Below are positions 17,406-25,524 of a DNA stretch of 53,375 nt, piece by piece. Position 1 is the first letter of the stretch; each line of letters starts with the position of its first letter. The notes beneath the pieces are model-generated. The model did no database searches. It had not been told where the DNA came from and was given only the letters and a program-made list of their open reading frames with translations. The position numbers and the translations under genes are program-made. This DNA is from Rossellomorea aquimaris (GTDB lineage: Bacteria > Bacillota > Bacilli > Bacillales > Bacillaceae_B), in assembly GCF_003315075.1 (NCBI RefSeq), contig NZ_QNRJ01000025.1, forward strand, positions 1-53,375. Direction: 5' to 3'.

Positions 17406-18008
17406 TCACCAGTCCTTTTCCTTCTCTTTATACTGTACCGCTGAGGATTTCTCTAAATAAACGGATATACAAGCTACATCCTCCTGATGCTCTTTGCCGC
17501 CATCCTTAGGAATATAAAACTTCTCTTGAGACTTCCCATCCCCATCATAAAAAAGAAGATGTCTGGAAGTAGATACTACTTTTAGATTCTGACCAATCCC
17601 ATGTTGTCGATTTCCAAGCAAGAAGGCATTCTGATCCTGGTCAAACACAATCTTGTATTCCTCACCGTTTGCTGGCTGGTATTTCTCTTTTAAACGTCGG
17701 GCTGATTTTTTCAGGGAAGCATGGATTCTGAAGCGGAAATAGAAATACAACACGAGGTGTACGACAAGGGATAAACCGAATGCCAATAGAGCTGGGAACA
17801 TCACTTGCGATATAAATGCGAACATCACTGGGGAAGGTGTACTTGCTGATTCTTGAAATTCATGATTCCAGTACAAAAATAATACTGTAGTAATCACGCC
17901 CAATCCAATGTTTCCAAAGAAGTAAACTTTTCTAAAGTAGGGCATGTTTTTAAGGAGCTCATAGTATCCTTCATCAGACAGCTTGAATGTGAATGCTTTA
18001 TTTTGCAC
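17406..18008 (-). CDS. YcxB-like membrane protein
   Basis: The protein has 200 residues. Two transmembrane helices (about 27-46 and 65-92) are followed by a cytosolic beta-rich domain ending in FYIPKDGG and an acidic region, the layout of the YcxB-like family of unknown function. AGGAGG-type bases (18014-18019 on the minus strand) precede the start. Nothing in its neighbourhood indicates a partner. Confidence 0.6.
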   Translation of the reverse strand: MQNKAFTFKLSDEGYYELLKNMPYFRKVYFFGNIGLGVITTVLFLYWNHEFQESASTPSPVMFAFISQVMFPALLAFGLSLVVHLVLYFYFRFRIHASLKKSARRLKEKYQPANGEEYKIVFDQDQNAFLLGNRQHGIGQNLKVVSTSRHLLFYDGDGKSQEKFYIPKDGGKEHQEDVACISVYLEKSSAVQYKEKEKDW

Positions 18009-18131
18009 ATATGGTCCTCCTCTCTAATGGTCATTACTTTAAGTCTAGTTTATATAGATGAAAGTTCAAGTGTTTTCATGCCAATGAATTCTGATTGAAT
18101 GGTGTATTCATAAGTTCATATGTCCTCCTAC

Positions 18132-18165
18132 AAACATTCGGACCCCACCCGAATGTTTTTTTTAT
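18132..18165 (+). terminator. Rho-independent terminator
   Basis: ACATTCGG and CCGAATGT form an eight-base stem followed by eight Ts. On the plus strand no gene directly precedes it, so it insulates the replication module from upstream transcription. Confidence 0.65.
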
Positions 18166-18249
18166 AAAAAAATTTCCCCAAAGGGTGTCCATTCCCTCCC
18201 CATTCCCCTATATAAAAGATGAATACAAACTGAAATAGGAGTGAATCAA

Positions 18250-19110
18250 ATGAGCGGATGGAGAAAACTAGAAAAAGATATGGTGGAGACGGAAATTTTT
18301 CATCACCCGGAGGATATTCGAATGTATGTATGGATTCTGATACATGCCACTCATAAAGATGGGGTTCAGGTTGGGGATGTGGTTCTTAGAGAGGGACAGT
18401 ATATCAGGTCGATCGGGAAGCTGCAGGAGGATTTGTGGTTTTACAATGGGAAGAAGAAGGATGCGTATGCGACGTCAAGGATCCAGCGTTCGATTAAGCG
18501 GTTGGAGAAGTGTGGTTGGTTGAAGGCGGAGAAGTTTAAGCATGGGTTTATCTTTACGGTTCGACCTGTGAAGGATCCGAAGTGTGGGGAGTATTTGAAG
18601 TGGATGGGGATCCCTATGGAAGTAAAAGGGGATGATGGATCCACTGATGACCAGCCTGATGAGGGGGCTGGTACCCTTTTGTCCTCGGTACGTGAATCAG
18701 ATATGAAGGAGGAGCGAATGAGTTGTGAAAACAGACTTAAGAATTTAGAGAAAGAAGAGATAGTAGAGAACAACAGCATCAACACCACTGCCACTAGAGA
18801 CGCTAAGGATGTAGATAGGCTGCAGGCGCTGATCGGGCATTTCGTTGGCAGGAGGGGGCGAGGCTTTCTGTTGACACCGATGGATCACGTGGCGATGGAG
18901 CGGATCAGCTTGAGTGAGTTGTCGACGGATGAGCTGATTGTGTTTATGGATGAGCAGTTTGACAAGCAGGAGAGCATCAATCCGAAGCTGACAATCAACA
19001 GTCCAAGGTATTTAGAGAAGGCCCTTGAGGCGTATATTTCTCCTCGGGAATCGATGCAGCACATAGATGACCTGCTGGACGGGCTGGAGGAGATTGTGAC
19101 GGAGGCATGA
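18250..19110 (+). CDS. Phage-type replication initiator (DnaD-like, winged-helix N-terminus)
   Basis: The protein has 287 residues. The N-terminal ~115 residues (SGWRKLEKDMVETEIF, then SIGKLQEDLW and RIQRSIKRLEKCGWLK) form the winged-helix domain seen in phage and plasmid initiation proteins. A charged linker follows, and the C-terminus (about 195-285), with INSPRYLEKALEAY, resembles a DnaD-like DNA-binding tail. It would bind the replication origin and recruit the helicase loader. The ATG at 18250 is used, with AGGAG eight bases before; the GTG at 18241 is part of that ribosome site. It overlaps the loader gene by 4 bp (ATGA). No other phage genes flank this module. Confidence 0.72.
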   Translation: MSGWRKLEKDMVETEIFHHPEDIRMYVWILIHATHKDGVQVGDVVLREGQYIRSIGKLQEDLWFYNGKKKDAYATSRIQRSIKRLEKCGWLKAEKFKHGFIFTVRPVKDPKCGEYLKWMGIPMEVKGDDGSTDDQPDEGAGTLLSSVRESDMKEERMSCENRLKNLEKEEIVENNSINTTATRDAKDVDRLQALIGHFVGRRGRGFLLTPMDHVAMERISLSELSTDELIVFMDEQFDKQESINPKLTINSPRYLEKALEAYISPRESMQHIDDLLDGLEEIVTEA

Positions 19111-19421
19111 CGTTCAATGAATTCAAGGAGCTGGTGAAGATGATCCAGGGAGCTTACCCTCAGCGGCTGCTCAGTCGTGAGACGGCTGAGATTTGGTTTC
19201 AGCACCTGCAGAATTGTGATTATCACGGGGTGAAGAGGCGGATCGAAGCCCATATCAAAGTGAGCCAGTATATGCCGACAATTGCTGAGCTGTATGAACA
19301 GCCGGTGGAAGAAACGACGATACTAGAAACCATTCACATTTGGGAAAAAGAAGGAGCGGAACGAATTGAGAATGAACGACGAAACGAGTGGGCACGACCT
19401 GCACCACCCTGGGCACGATGA
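19107..19421 (+). CDS. Helicase loader/inhibitor (G39P-like)
   Basis: The 104-residue helical protein begins MTFNEFKELVKMIQGAYPQR and includes TAEIWFQHLQNCDYHGVKRR, the pattern of the SPP1 G39P-type loader/inhibitor of replicative helicase. It carries DnaB to the initiator-bound origin and is then released. It overlaps the initiator gene by 4 bp and the helicase gene by 56 bp, giving a compact phage-style replication operon. Confidence 0.72.
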   Translation: MTFNEFKELVKMIQGAYPQRLLSRETAEIWFQHLQNCDYHGVKRRIEAHIKVSQYMPTIAELYEQPVEETTILETIHIWEKEGAERIENERRNEWARPAPPWAR

Positions 19422-20733
19422 ACAGCTGCTACGCGAGCTGCATGAAGCGGAAAGCATGATCATTGGAGCTGTACTTCTGGAAGCGGATATTCTGGATACA
19501 CTGACCCTGGAGGAGAAGCATTTCACTCTGGTGAAGAACCGCCTGATTTTTAAAGCGATGAAGGGGCTTCAGAAGAAGAGGCTGGAGATCAATCTGGTCA
19601 TGGTGGTGGAGGAGCTTGGGGATGACATTGAGAATGTCGGAGGGGTTCAGTTTCTCCTGGCCCTTGCCAACTACTGTCCGACGACGGTGAACATCGAGCA
19701 GTATGAGCAGATTGTCCTGAAGTATTACGAACTGAGCCTCATCAAGAACTCGGCCCATCACTTCCTGAACTCCTACACCCCGGAATCCGCACAGGGCCTC
19801 TACAAAGCACTCATCGACATGCACACCAACACGAATACAGACGAAGAAACGAAGGACGACATCATAATGGATCTCTATGAATCTCTTTACATGGAGAGGG
19901 ACGGACTTCCCGGTGTCTCGACGGGATTCGAGAGCCTGAATGCACTGACGGGAGGGTGGAAGGAAGGGGAGCTTATCATCTTAGCGGCGAGACCTTCTAT
20001 GGGGAAGACCGCTTTTGCGATTCAGCTTGCTTGGGAATGTACGAGGGAGAAAGGCGTGAGCATGGTGTTTTCCTTGGAGATGAGTTCGAGGCAGATCATG
20101 CAGCGACTTCTTTCAAGTATCACGGATATTAACATGATGAAATGGCAGAATCCGTATAAGTATTTGACGAAGGACGAGATGCCGAGGATGCATGGGGCGA
20201 TGAACGCGGTGTACAAGGCGAAACTTGAACTCTCGCAGAATGGCATGATTACGTTGCCGGAGATCAGGCAGAGGATCATGAATCTGAAGCGGGAGTACCC
20301 GACGGAGCCGTTTCTCGTGGTGATTGATTACCTGCAGCTGATCACGGTGAAGGAGCGGTTTGACCGGCATGATCTGGCGATTGGACATATTACGAAGCAG
20401 CTGAAGGGGATGGCGAAGGAGTTTGGGATTCCGATCATTCTGTTGTCCCAGCTATCGAGGGGAGTGGAGTCCAGGGATGACAAGCGGCCGAGGCTGTCGG
20501 ATCTGCGTGACTCAGGGAATATTGAGCAGGATGCGGATGTGGTGTTGTTTCTGTACCGGGATGATTATTACTATCCGGATTCGAAGAGCGGACAGGAAGT
20601 GGAAGTGAAGATTGCGAAGAACCGGAATGGGCCGGTGGGGACGGTGAAGTTGGAGTTTGTGAGGGAGTTTGGGCGGTTTCGGGGTGGATGGATGAAGCGG
20701 GAGCAGGGGGACGGTTGTGTTGCTTCGGTTTGA
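19366..20733 (+). CDS. Replicative DNA helicase, DnaB family (phage type)
   Basis: The protein has 455 residues. The N-terminal primase-interaction domain (about 20-120, AESMIIGAVLLEADIL) is followed by a RecA-like helicase core: Walker A ARPSMGKTAFA (about 209-219), Walker B LVVIDYLQLI, and the DnaB motifs QLSRGVESRDDKRPRLSDLR and DSGNIEQDADVV. It unwinds duplex DNA at forks. The start is TTG at 19366, with AAGGAG nine bases upstream and deep inside the loader gene. With initiator and loader it makes a complete initiation set for an extrachromosomal or phage replicon, and it is probably separate from the housekeeping dnaB. Confidence 0.85.
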   Translation: MRMNDETSGHDLHHPGHDEQLLRELHEAESMIIGAVLLEADILDTLTLEEKHFTLVKNRLIFKAMKGLQKKRLEINLVMVVEELGDDIENVGGVQFLLALANYCPTTVNIEQYEQIVLKYYELSLIKNSAHHFLNSYTPESAQGLYKALIDMHTNTNTDEETKDDIIMDLYESLYMERDGLPGVSTGFESLNALTGGWKEGELIILAARPSMGKTAFAIQLAWECTREKGVSMVFSLEMSSRQIMQRLLSSITDINMMKWQNPYKYLTKDEMPRMHGAMNAVYKAKLELSQNGMITLPEIRQRIMNLKREYPTEPFLVVIDYLQLITVKERFDRHDLAIGHITKQLKGMAKEFGIPIILLSQLSRGVESRDDKRPRLSDLRDSGNIEQDADVVLFLYRDDYYYPDSKSGQEVEVKIAKNRNGPVGTVKLEFVREFGRFRGGWMKREQGDGCVASV

Positions 20734-20794
20734 GTGGGGCGGGGGGACAGGTCCGTTGGCTAAGAATAAAATGATGAAAAGAGGAGGGATTGGG

Positions 20795-21085
20795 ATGTTG
20801 GTGACGGAGTATGCGAAGGGGAATGAGTTGGATTTTCGGATGGAGAGTTTGAAGGTGTATGGGGTGTTGATGGGATTGTTGGGTGAGGAGCGGGAGAGGC
20901 GTGAGGATGGGTATGTGTTGGTGAGTTATCGGGAGTTGTGGGAGGGGTGTAAGGAGGCTGGGGTGTTGAGTGGGGTGGATCTGGGGTTTGCGGTGATGAT
21001 GGATATGGTGGGTGTGGTGGAGGATGGGGGATTGATTTGGAGGGAGAGGGTTAGTGGGGGGAGTTGGGTAAGGAGTGTGGGCTGA
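20795..21085 (+). CDS. Hypothetical protein with extreme G-rich coding strand
   Basis: The protein has 96 residues from the ATG at 20795, which has GAGGAGGG six bases before it. The frame stays open further upstream into the helicase end but has no ribosome site there. I recognise no family; YVLVSYRELWEGCKEAGVL suggests a small winged-helix-like fold. Most third codon positions are G or T, giving a striking purine/G bias on this strand compared with neighbours. It closes the replication operon and ends before a terminator. Confidence 0.5.
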   Translation: MLVTEYAKGNELDFRMESLKVYGVLMGLLGEERERREDGYVLVSYRELWEGCKEAGVLSGVDLGFAVMMDMVGVVEDGGLIWRERVSGGSWVRSVG

Positions 21086-21127
21086 TGTGTTTCTGATAGA
21101 TGAAAAAAGGAAGCATGAGACAGGAAA

Positions 21128-21157
21128 GAGTGGAGACGATCCGCACTCTACTTTTCT
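21128..21157 (+). terminator. Hairpin terminator of the replication module
   Basis: AGAGTG and CACTCT form a short stem around about 11 bases, followed by ACTTTTCTC. A near copy of this element lies at 23466-23499 on the other side of the penicillin-binding protein gene. Confidence 0.5.
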
Positions 21158-21190
21158 CTATTTTACAAAGAAAAAATCATGTCTGACTTA

Positions 21191-21242
21191 AGAGGCTGTC
21201 CTTAAAGTAAGCAGTTGCTACTTTGGGGACAGCCTCTTTTCC
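21191..21242. terminator. Strong bidirectional hairpin terminator
   Basis: AGAGGCTGTCC pairs with GGACAGCCTCT, with an inner stem AAAGTAAGCA/TGCTACTTT, ending in TTTT. It lies between the convergent replication module and the penicillin-binding protein gene. Confidence 0.8.
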
Positions 21243-21264
21243 ATTAATAGTCCTTATTCTTTTT

Positions 21265-23343
21265 TTACTCAAAGTATGTGTCCATCACTCGTTTGGAAAT
21301 GGTCTTATTGATATAGGGATCGTGTTTCTGGTGAGACCATGGAACGACGGTTGCAAAGGCGATTTCAGGCTGGTCAAACGGTGCGTATCCGATCAGAGAG
21401 GTGTTGTAGGTTGGTTGTGCCTTCTTCATATTCGGACCTTTGTAAAACGCCTCTGCCGTTCCTGACTTACCGGCTGCATTGTAGGAGGCATCTTTGAAGA
21501 GGTTTGCCGTACCCTCTCTCCCGTGAAAGACCCTATAGAAGCCTTTTTGTACTTGATGGATTTCGTCTCGTGAGGCGTCTATGCGGTTCAGCACCTCTGG
21601 CTCCTTCTTATACACGACACTCCCTAATGAAGGTGACTGGTTGGAAGGTTCGCGCACCCCTTTTAACAGGTGAGGCTGAATCCGCTCCCCGCCGTTTGCG
21701 ATGGCTGAAACGTACTGAGCCAGCTGCATGGGGGTGTACGTGTCGTATTGCCCGATGGCAAAGTCGAGAAGCAGTCCCGGGTGTTCCGCTGTTCCCTGAT
21801 AACCCGGTGATTCACCGGGCAGGTCGATCCCTGTCGGCACGCCCAGTCCCATTTGGGCAAAATGCTCCCTGAATGTCCGGAAGGCGTCTCCCTTCAGTTG
21901 AATGGGTGCTTCCGGAACATATCTGCTCCCTGCAATCCGGAGTGCCACTTTCCACATATAGGAGTTAGAGGATTTCTCCAGTGCAAATAGATCAGAAATT
22001 CGGCGTGTACGCTGCCCCCATTCATTGAACCAGGAAGCCTTCTTTGGTGTTCCTTTAATATAAAGGGGTTCATCCACAATCCTTTCCCCCGGCTTGATTT
22101 GATTGGTCATATAACCGGTTAAGAGGGTAGCACCTTTCACAACGGACCCGGATTCATAGGAAGTGGTGTAGGTCCCCAAGGAATAATCCTGGAATTCGAC
22201 TTCCCCATTCGGGAGGATTTCCTTCACTTTCTGGCCGACCATGGCTTCGATTTCCCCTGTGTACGGATCCATCATGACCACGAATGCCCGATCCAGATAA
22301 GGAGAACCCTTCGTACCGATATGTTTTGAAAGCTCTTCCTGTATGATCTTCTCGATCTCTTTTTGCAATTCGACATCAATGCTTAACACAAGGTCTTTCC
22401 CGCTGTGGCCCTTTTGGATGACCTTTGTCCCAATGACTTGCCCGTCTTTTATGATGTTTTTGACTTTCTTTTTTTGTCCATTTAAGAGGTCTTCATACTT
22501 TAATTCCAAGTAGCTGGTACCCACGCGGTCATTTCTGTCATAACCCTCCGCCAGATATTTTTGGAGGAGATCTTTAGGAATCCCTTCCCTGGTTGAAGAC
22601 ACATCTCCAAGCACAGAGCGGAGAGTGTGGTCAAGTGGATAAGACCTTGTCCAATCCGTTGTGACGTTCACACCCGGCAATTCGTCGAGGTGGGCACTCA
22701 CTTGTGCATATTCGGTGATGGAGACCCCCTTGTTTTTAACGATTTGAGGGGAGAGGGCATACCCTTTGGAAATGTTTTGATAGATGGCTAGCATCTCATA
22801 TTCTTCTCTCGTAAAAGAGGCCCATTCCCTTTCGCTGATTCGTTCCAGCATTAATTGATAAATCTTTTGGTTGGCTTCTTTGGTAGAAAGACCCTTCTCG
22901 CTTTGGATGCGGTCCACTTCGGAAGCGGACACTTTCTTGTCGGCTTCTGAAGGATTCATCCAGATCCAGAAATCCTTTTTATCTCTTTCTGTAAGTGACT
23001 CGATGTTCACGTCAATCATATCGGCTAACTTCTTTGAAACCTTCCGTAATTCTTCTTGACTCGTATCTGATGTCCGGGTATAGGTGATGGCCCTCTGTGG
23101 CTTATTGCCGACAATCAACTTCCCGTTTCGGTCATATATTTCCCCCCGAGGCACGGGTGAATTCACTGTCAGACTTTCCTTTTTCTCTACTACTTTTTCA
23201 TAAGACTGTCCATTCACAATCTGGACCATGCCCAGTCTTACGATCAACATGCTGAATAAGAAAAAAACAGTCACAAATAGAATCTTCATCCGCTTAGGAT
23301 AGACTTTCCTGTTCATTCGTCGTTTTTTGAATCTCTTTCTCAT
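21265..23343 (-). CDS. Class B penicillin-binding protein (PbpA/PbpH-like transpeptidase)
   Basis: The protein has about 692 residues. A basic N-terminus and one membrane anchor (about 20-40) are followed by the PBP dimer domain starting VPRGEIYDRNG, then the transpeptidase domain with SVVK (catalytic serine about residue 397), SSN (about 455) and KSGTAEAF (about 630). It cross-links peptidoglycan outside the membrane. Sequence and length resemble the rod-shape PBPs PbpA/PbpH of Bacillus rather than the septal SpoVD/PbpB group. The start at 23343 follows GGTGA; an ATG four codons earlier (23355) lacks a ribosome site. It is monocistronic, flanked by terminators. Confidence 0.88.
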   Translation of the reverse strand: MRKRFKKRRMNRKVYPKRMKILFVTVFFLFSMLIVRLGMVQIVNGQSYEKVVEKKESLTVNSPVPRGEIYDRNGKLIVGNKPQRAITYTRTSDTSQEELRKVSKKLADMIDVNIESLTERDKKDFWIWMNPSEADKKVSASEVDRIQSEKGLSTKEANQKIYQLMLERISEREWASFTREEYEMLAIYQNISKGYALSPQIVKNKGVSITEYAQVSAHLDELPGVNVTTDWTRSYPLDHTLRSVLGDVSSTREGIPKDLLQKYLAEGYDRNDRVGTSYLELKYEDLLNGQKKKVKNIIKDGQVIGTKVIQKGHSGKDLVLSIDVELQKEIEKIIQEELSKHIGTKGSPYLDRAFVVMMDPYTGEIEAMVGQKVKEILPNGEVEFQDYSLGTYTTSYESGSVVKGATLLTGYMTNQIKPGERIVDEPLYIKGTPKKASWFNEWGQRTRRISDLFALEKSSNSYMWKVALRIAGSRYVPEAPIQLKGDAFRTFREHFAQMGLGVPTGIDLPGESPGYQGTAEHPGLLLDFAIGQYDTYTPMQLAQYVSAIANGGERIQPHLLKGVREPSNQSPSLGSVVYKKEPEVLNRIDASRDEIHQVQKGFYRVFHGREGTANLFKDASYNAAGKSGTAEAFYKGPNMKKAQPTYNTSLIGYAPFDQPEIAFATVVPWSHQKHDPYINKTISKRVMDTYFE

Positions 23344-23465
23344 TTTTATCACCATTGTATTTCTGACTTATTACAATTAAAACAAAGGAATAACAAGAAC
23401 CCAAGGGATATGCTGAAACGTTCATGAAATTGTTTCATCTATTACAATCCCGTTTCTGGAGTGGG

Positions 23466-23499
23466 TAGAGTGAGGACTGAAACCACTCTACTTTTTTCT
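23466..23499 (+). terminator. Hairpin with T-run upstream of the kinase gene
   Basis: GTAGAGTG and CACTCTAC form an eight-base stem followed by TTTTTTC. It is similar to the element at 21128 and probably a dispersed terminator. Confidence 0.5.
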
Positions 23500-23622
23500 T
23501 TTGATAGAAAGCCACGAGGACAGGAACCACGGTTTTTTTATAATAAAAAGGTCGAAGTACCAAAACTTTCTGAATTTTGATAAAATTGAAGATACCTAGA
23601 ACAGAAGGCGAATGGTGCCCGG

Positions 23623-24876
23623 ATGAGTATAGTGAAAGATTTCCTGCTGCAATTTACATTAATGGTTATTCCGATCTTCAGTTACTTTACGTTTATTCTG
23701 GAGAAGGTGAAAGAGGACCGGTCGATCAAGATGTTCATGACCATTTTATGGGGAGTGTCCATCCTATTGTGCATGTCCTTTCCCGTGGAATACGCTGGGG
23801 GGGCACGCCTCGATATCCGGTTTATCCCTCTGCTATTCGGGACGTTATACCTCGGAGTTCGGTCTGGCGTGTTTCTGTCAGCCTTAATCATTCTATATCG
23901 TCTGTCTTTCGGGATCAGCATGGGGGTCGTGACGACAGTCGTTGTGCTCATCATTATGCTCCCTGTCATTTTTTACGTTCAGCGATTATTTTTACGTGTG
24001 AATAGGGATCGAAGGATCATCATTGCAACGGGATTATCGTTCCTGTACTGTGTCTGCGGCATGTTGGTATTTGCGGGCATGAATGGATTCTCCATCCCTG
24101 TGTTGAAAGTTCAGGGTATTCATCTGCTTTTTACGATTGCCGTCACGTGGTTCTGTACTGTGCTGATTGATAAAATTCGTGAGATCCATCAGCTCAGGCT
24201 GGAGGTCCAGGACTCGGAAAGGTTCAAGGTGATCAGTGAACTCACCGGTGTGTTTGCCCATGAAATCCGCAACCCTTTGCAGGTGAGCAGGGGATTTCTT
24301 CAACTCCTCGATGAACCCGATCTCCCTTTTCGCCAAAAAGAATACATCAAGTTGTCGATTGAAGAATTAGATAGGGCCAATGAAATCATCCACGACTTTC
24401 TCGCTTTAGGCAAACCCTCCAACAGTACATATGGAACCATCAATGTCAGTGAACAGCTAAAACGTACAGCATCGCTGATTCAAACCTTTAATGTGAACCA
24501 GCAGGTTGAATTTCAAACCGACATCCAGGATCACTGCTGGATGAGAGCAGATCCCCAGAAGCTGAACCAATCCCTGCTCAATATTTTGAAAAATGCAGTG
24601 GAGTCCATGCCGAATGGCGGTACCGTGTCGCTTTCGTGCCATCAGACCGCCGATGGACACATCAGGCTTACGGTCAAGGACCAGGGAATCGGTATGAATC
24701 CAAAACAGGTCCAGCGCCTGGGATCTCCTTATTATTCTCTGAAGGAAAAAGGGACAGGCCTTGGGATGATGGTCAGCTATCAAATCATCCATTCCTTTAA
24801 GGGGAAGATCAGTGTGGAAAGTGAGGAAGGGGTGGGGACGGAATTTGTTATTGAGTTTCCGGGTGTTCGGACATGA
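23623..24876 (+). CDS. KinB-like membrane sensor histidine kinase (5TM LYT-type sensor)
   Basis: The protein has 417 residues. Five to six transmembrane helices fill residues 1-190, as in the 5TMR-LYT sensors of KinB/LytS. The kinase part has H213 in VFAHEIRNPLQ, the N box LLNILKNAVESM, and G boxes VKDQGIGM and KGTGLGMMVSY. No response regulator gene is adjacent, which fits phosphorelay kinases that feed Spo0F at the start of sporulation. That pathway assignment is inferred. A terminator follows immediately, so the gene is transcribed alone. Confidence 0.85.
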   Translation: MSIVKDFLLQFTLMVIPIFSYFTFILEKVKEDRSIKMFMTILWGVSILLCMSFPVEYAGGARLDIRFIPLLFGTLYLGVRSGVFLSALIILYRLSFGISMGVVTTVVVLIIMLPVIFYVQRLFLRVNRDRRIIIATGLSFLYCVCGMLVFAGMNGFSIPVLKVQGIHLLFTIAVTWFCTVLIDKIREIHQLRLEVQDSERFKVISELTGVFAHEIRNPLQVSRGFLQLLDEPDLPFRQKEYIKLSIEELDRANEIIHDFLALGKPSNSTYGTINVSEQLKRTASLIQTFNVNQQVEFQTDIQDHCWMRADPQKLNQSLLNILKNAVESMPNGGTVSLSCHQTADGHIRLTVKDQGIGMNPKQVQRLGSPYYSLKEKGTGLGMMVSYQIIHSFKGKISVESEEGVGTEFVIEFPGVRT

Positions 24877-24920
24877 AAAACGGCGTTGACCTTTTGTTGG
24901 TCCACGCCGTTTTCTTTTTT
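24877..24920 (+). terminator. Rho-independent terminator of the kinase gene
   Basis: AAAACGGCGT-GACC and GGTC-ACGCCGTTTT form a long stem with one mismatch, then CTTTTTT. It begins at the kinase stop codon. Confidence 0.85.
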
Positions 24921-25137
24921 GAAAGCAAAGTAACGGTTCACGTGCTTTCTAAGCATGAATCGTTCTAATGATTTTTGATCAAAAAATAGCCAGTAATCTG
25001 CATGTGAAAACCTGTGTTACCAAGGGATACACTCTCTTTACTAACATAGGTTTTTTGTTGTATTTTTTAGATAATTCAATATTGACAATCGCTCATAGTG
25101 GGTGGTTCAAGATGAAAATATGGGGATAAACTAAACG

Positions 25138-25182
25138 GGGACGTATCTTACTTTGCTAAAGGCTAAAGGTGGGATACGTCCC
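25138..25182. repeat. Dispersed palindromic repeat, GGGACGTATC type
   Basis: GGGACGTATC and GGATACGTCCC are inverted around TTACTTTGCTAAAGG-type loop sequence. It is related in layout to the GGATCC-CTTTA-GGATCC elements at 44-48 kb. Confidence 0.55.
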
Positions 25183-25225
25183 TTTGTTTATGTTTTCACC
25201 CATTTAGAAGGATGTGTTCTACGGA

Positions 25226-25286
25226 CTGAAGATCAATCATTATAAATGGACGATGGGAATCGATGAAGAACAAGATTTCACTGTGG
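25226..25286 (+). pseudogene. Fragment of a Doc-family toxin gene
   Basis: The stretch encodes KINHYKWTMGIDEEQDFTV, nearly identical to residues about 90-108 of the intact Doc protein at 50988. Nucleotide identity over about 60 bases is also high (about 8 differences by eye). No Fic motif or antitoxin remains. It is a scrap of a second copy, left by deletion or recombination. Confidence 0.75.
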
Positions 25287-25328
25287 CAGAAGCCCCTCCA
25301 CATCGAACCATGACCCAAACACATTCAA

Positions 25329-25355
25329 GTTTTTTCTTAGAGGCAGTTAGGGTAT
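25329..25355 (+). promoter_or_regulatory. Candidate sigma-B promoter of the carotenoid operon
   Basis: GTTTTT is followed after 15 bases by GGGTAT, close to the general-stress consensus GTTTAA-N12-15-GGGTAT. It lies about 170 bp before the first carotenoid gene. The staphylococcal crt operon is sigma-B dependent, which makes this reading attractive, but the -35 match is partial. Confidence 0.4.
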
Positions 25356-25524
25356 AAGATGAGTGTGGAAGATACAGACTTGATGTATTGGAAGAAGCAG
25401 GCCAAACCGGGTCTGGTTCCAAGGGTCAAAAGGAGCTTGGCATAAGGTCAGGCAGATGTTAAAAGTATTTAAGATAAACATACATATTCCAAAACAAGAT
25501 TTCCGAACAGGAGGAACGGAACCA

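Larger units (their letters stand above)
24921..25524. other. Gap of about 600 bp with hairpins, a Doc relic and a putative sigma-B promoter
   Basis: Contents in order: a terminator-like hairpin (AAAACCTGTGTTA with TAACATAGGTTTTTTG, 25007-25056), a palindromic repeat (25138-25182), a fragment of a Doc toxin gene (25226-25286), and the presumed promoter/leader of the carotenoid operon. No intact gene was found. Confidence 0.6.

Noticed and set aside
21504..21872. 122-residue plus-strand frame
   Set aside because: It is antisense to the transpeptidase domain of the penicillin-binding protein, with no ribosome site.
23577..24005. 142-residue plus-strand frame
   Set aside because: It runs out of frame inside the sensor kinase gene and ends before any domain; the kinase frame has clear family motifs.
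25456..25524. ATG start 23 codons upstream of the carotenoid oxidase
   Set aside because: The FAD-binding motif begins only after the TTG at 25525, which has AGGAGG upstream; the earlier ATG has no ribosome site.
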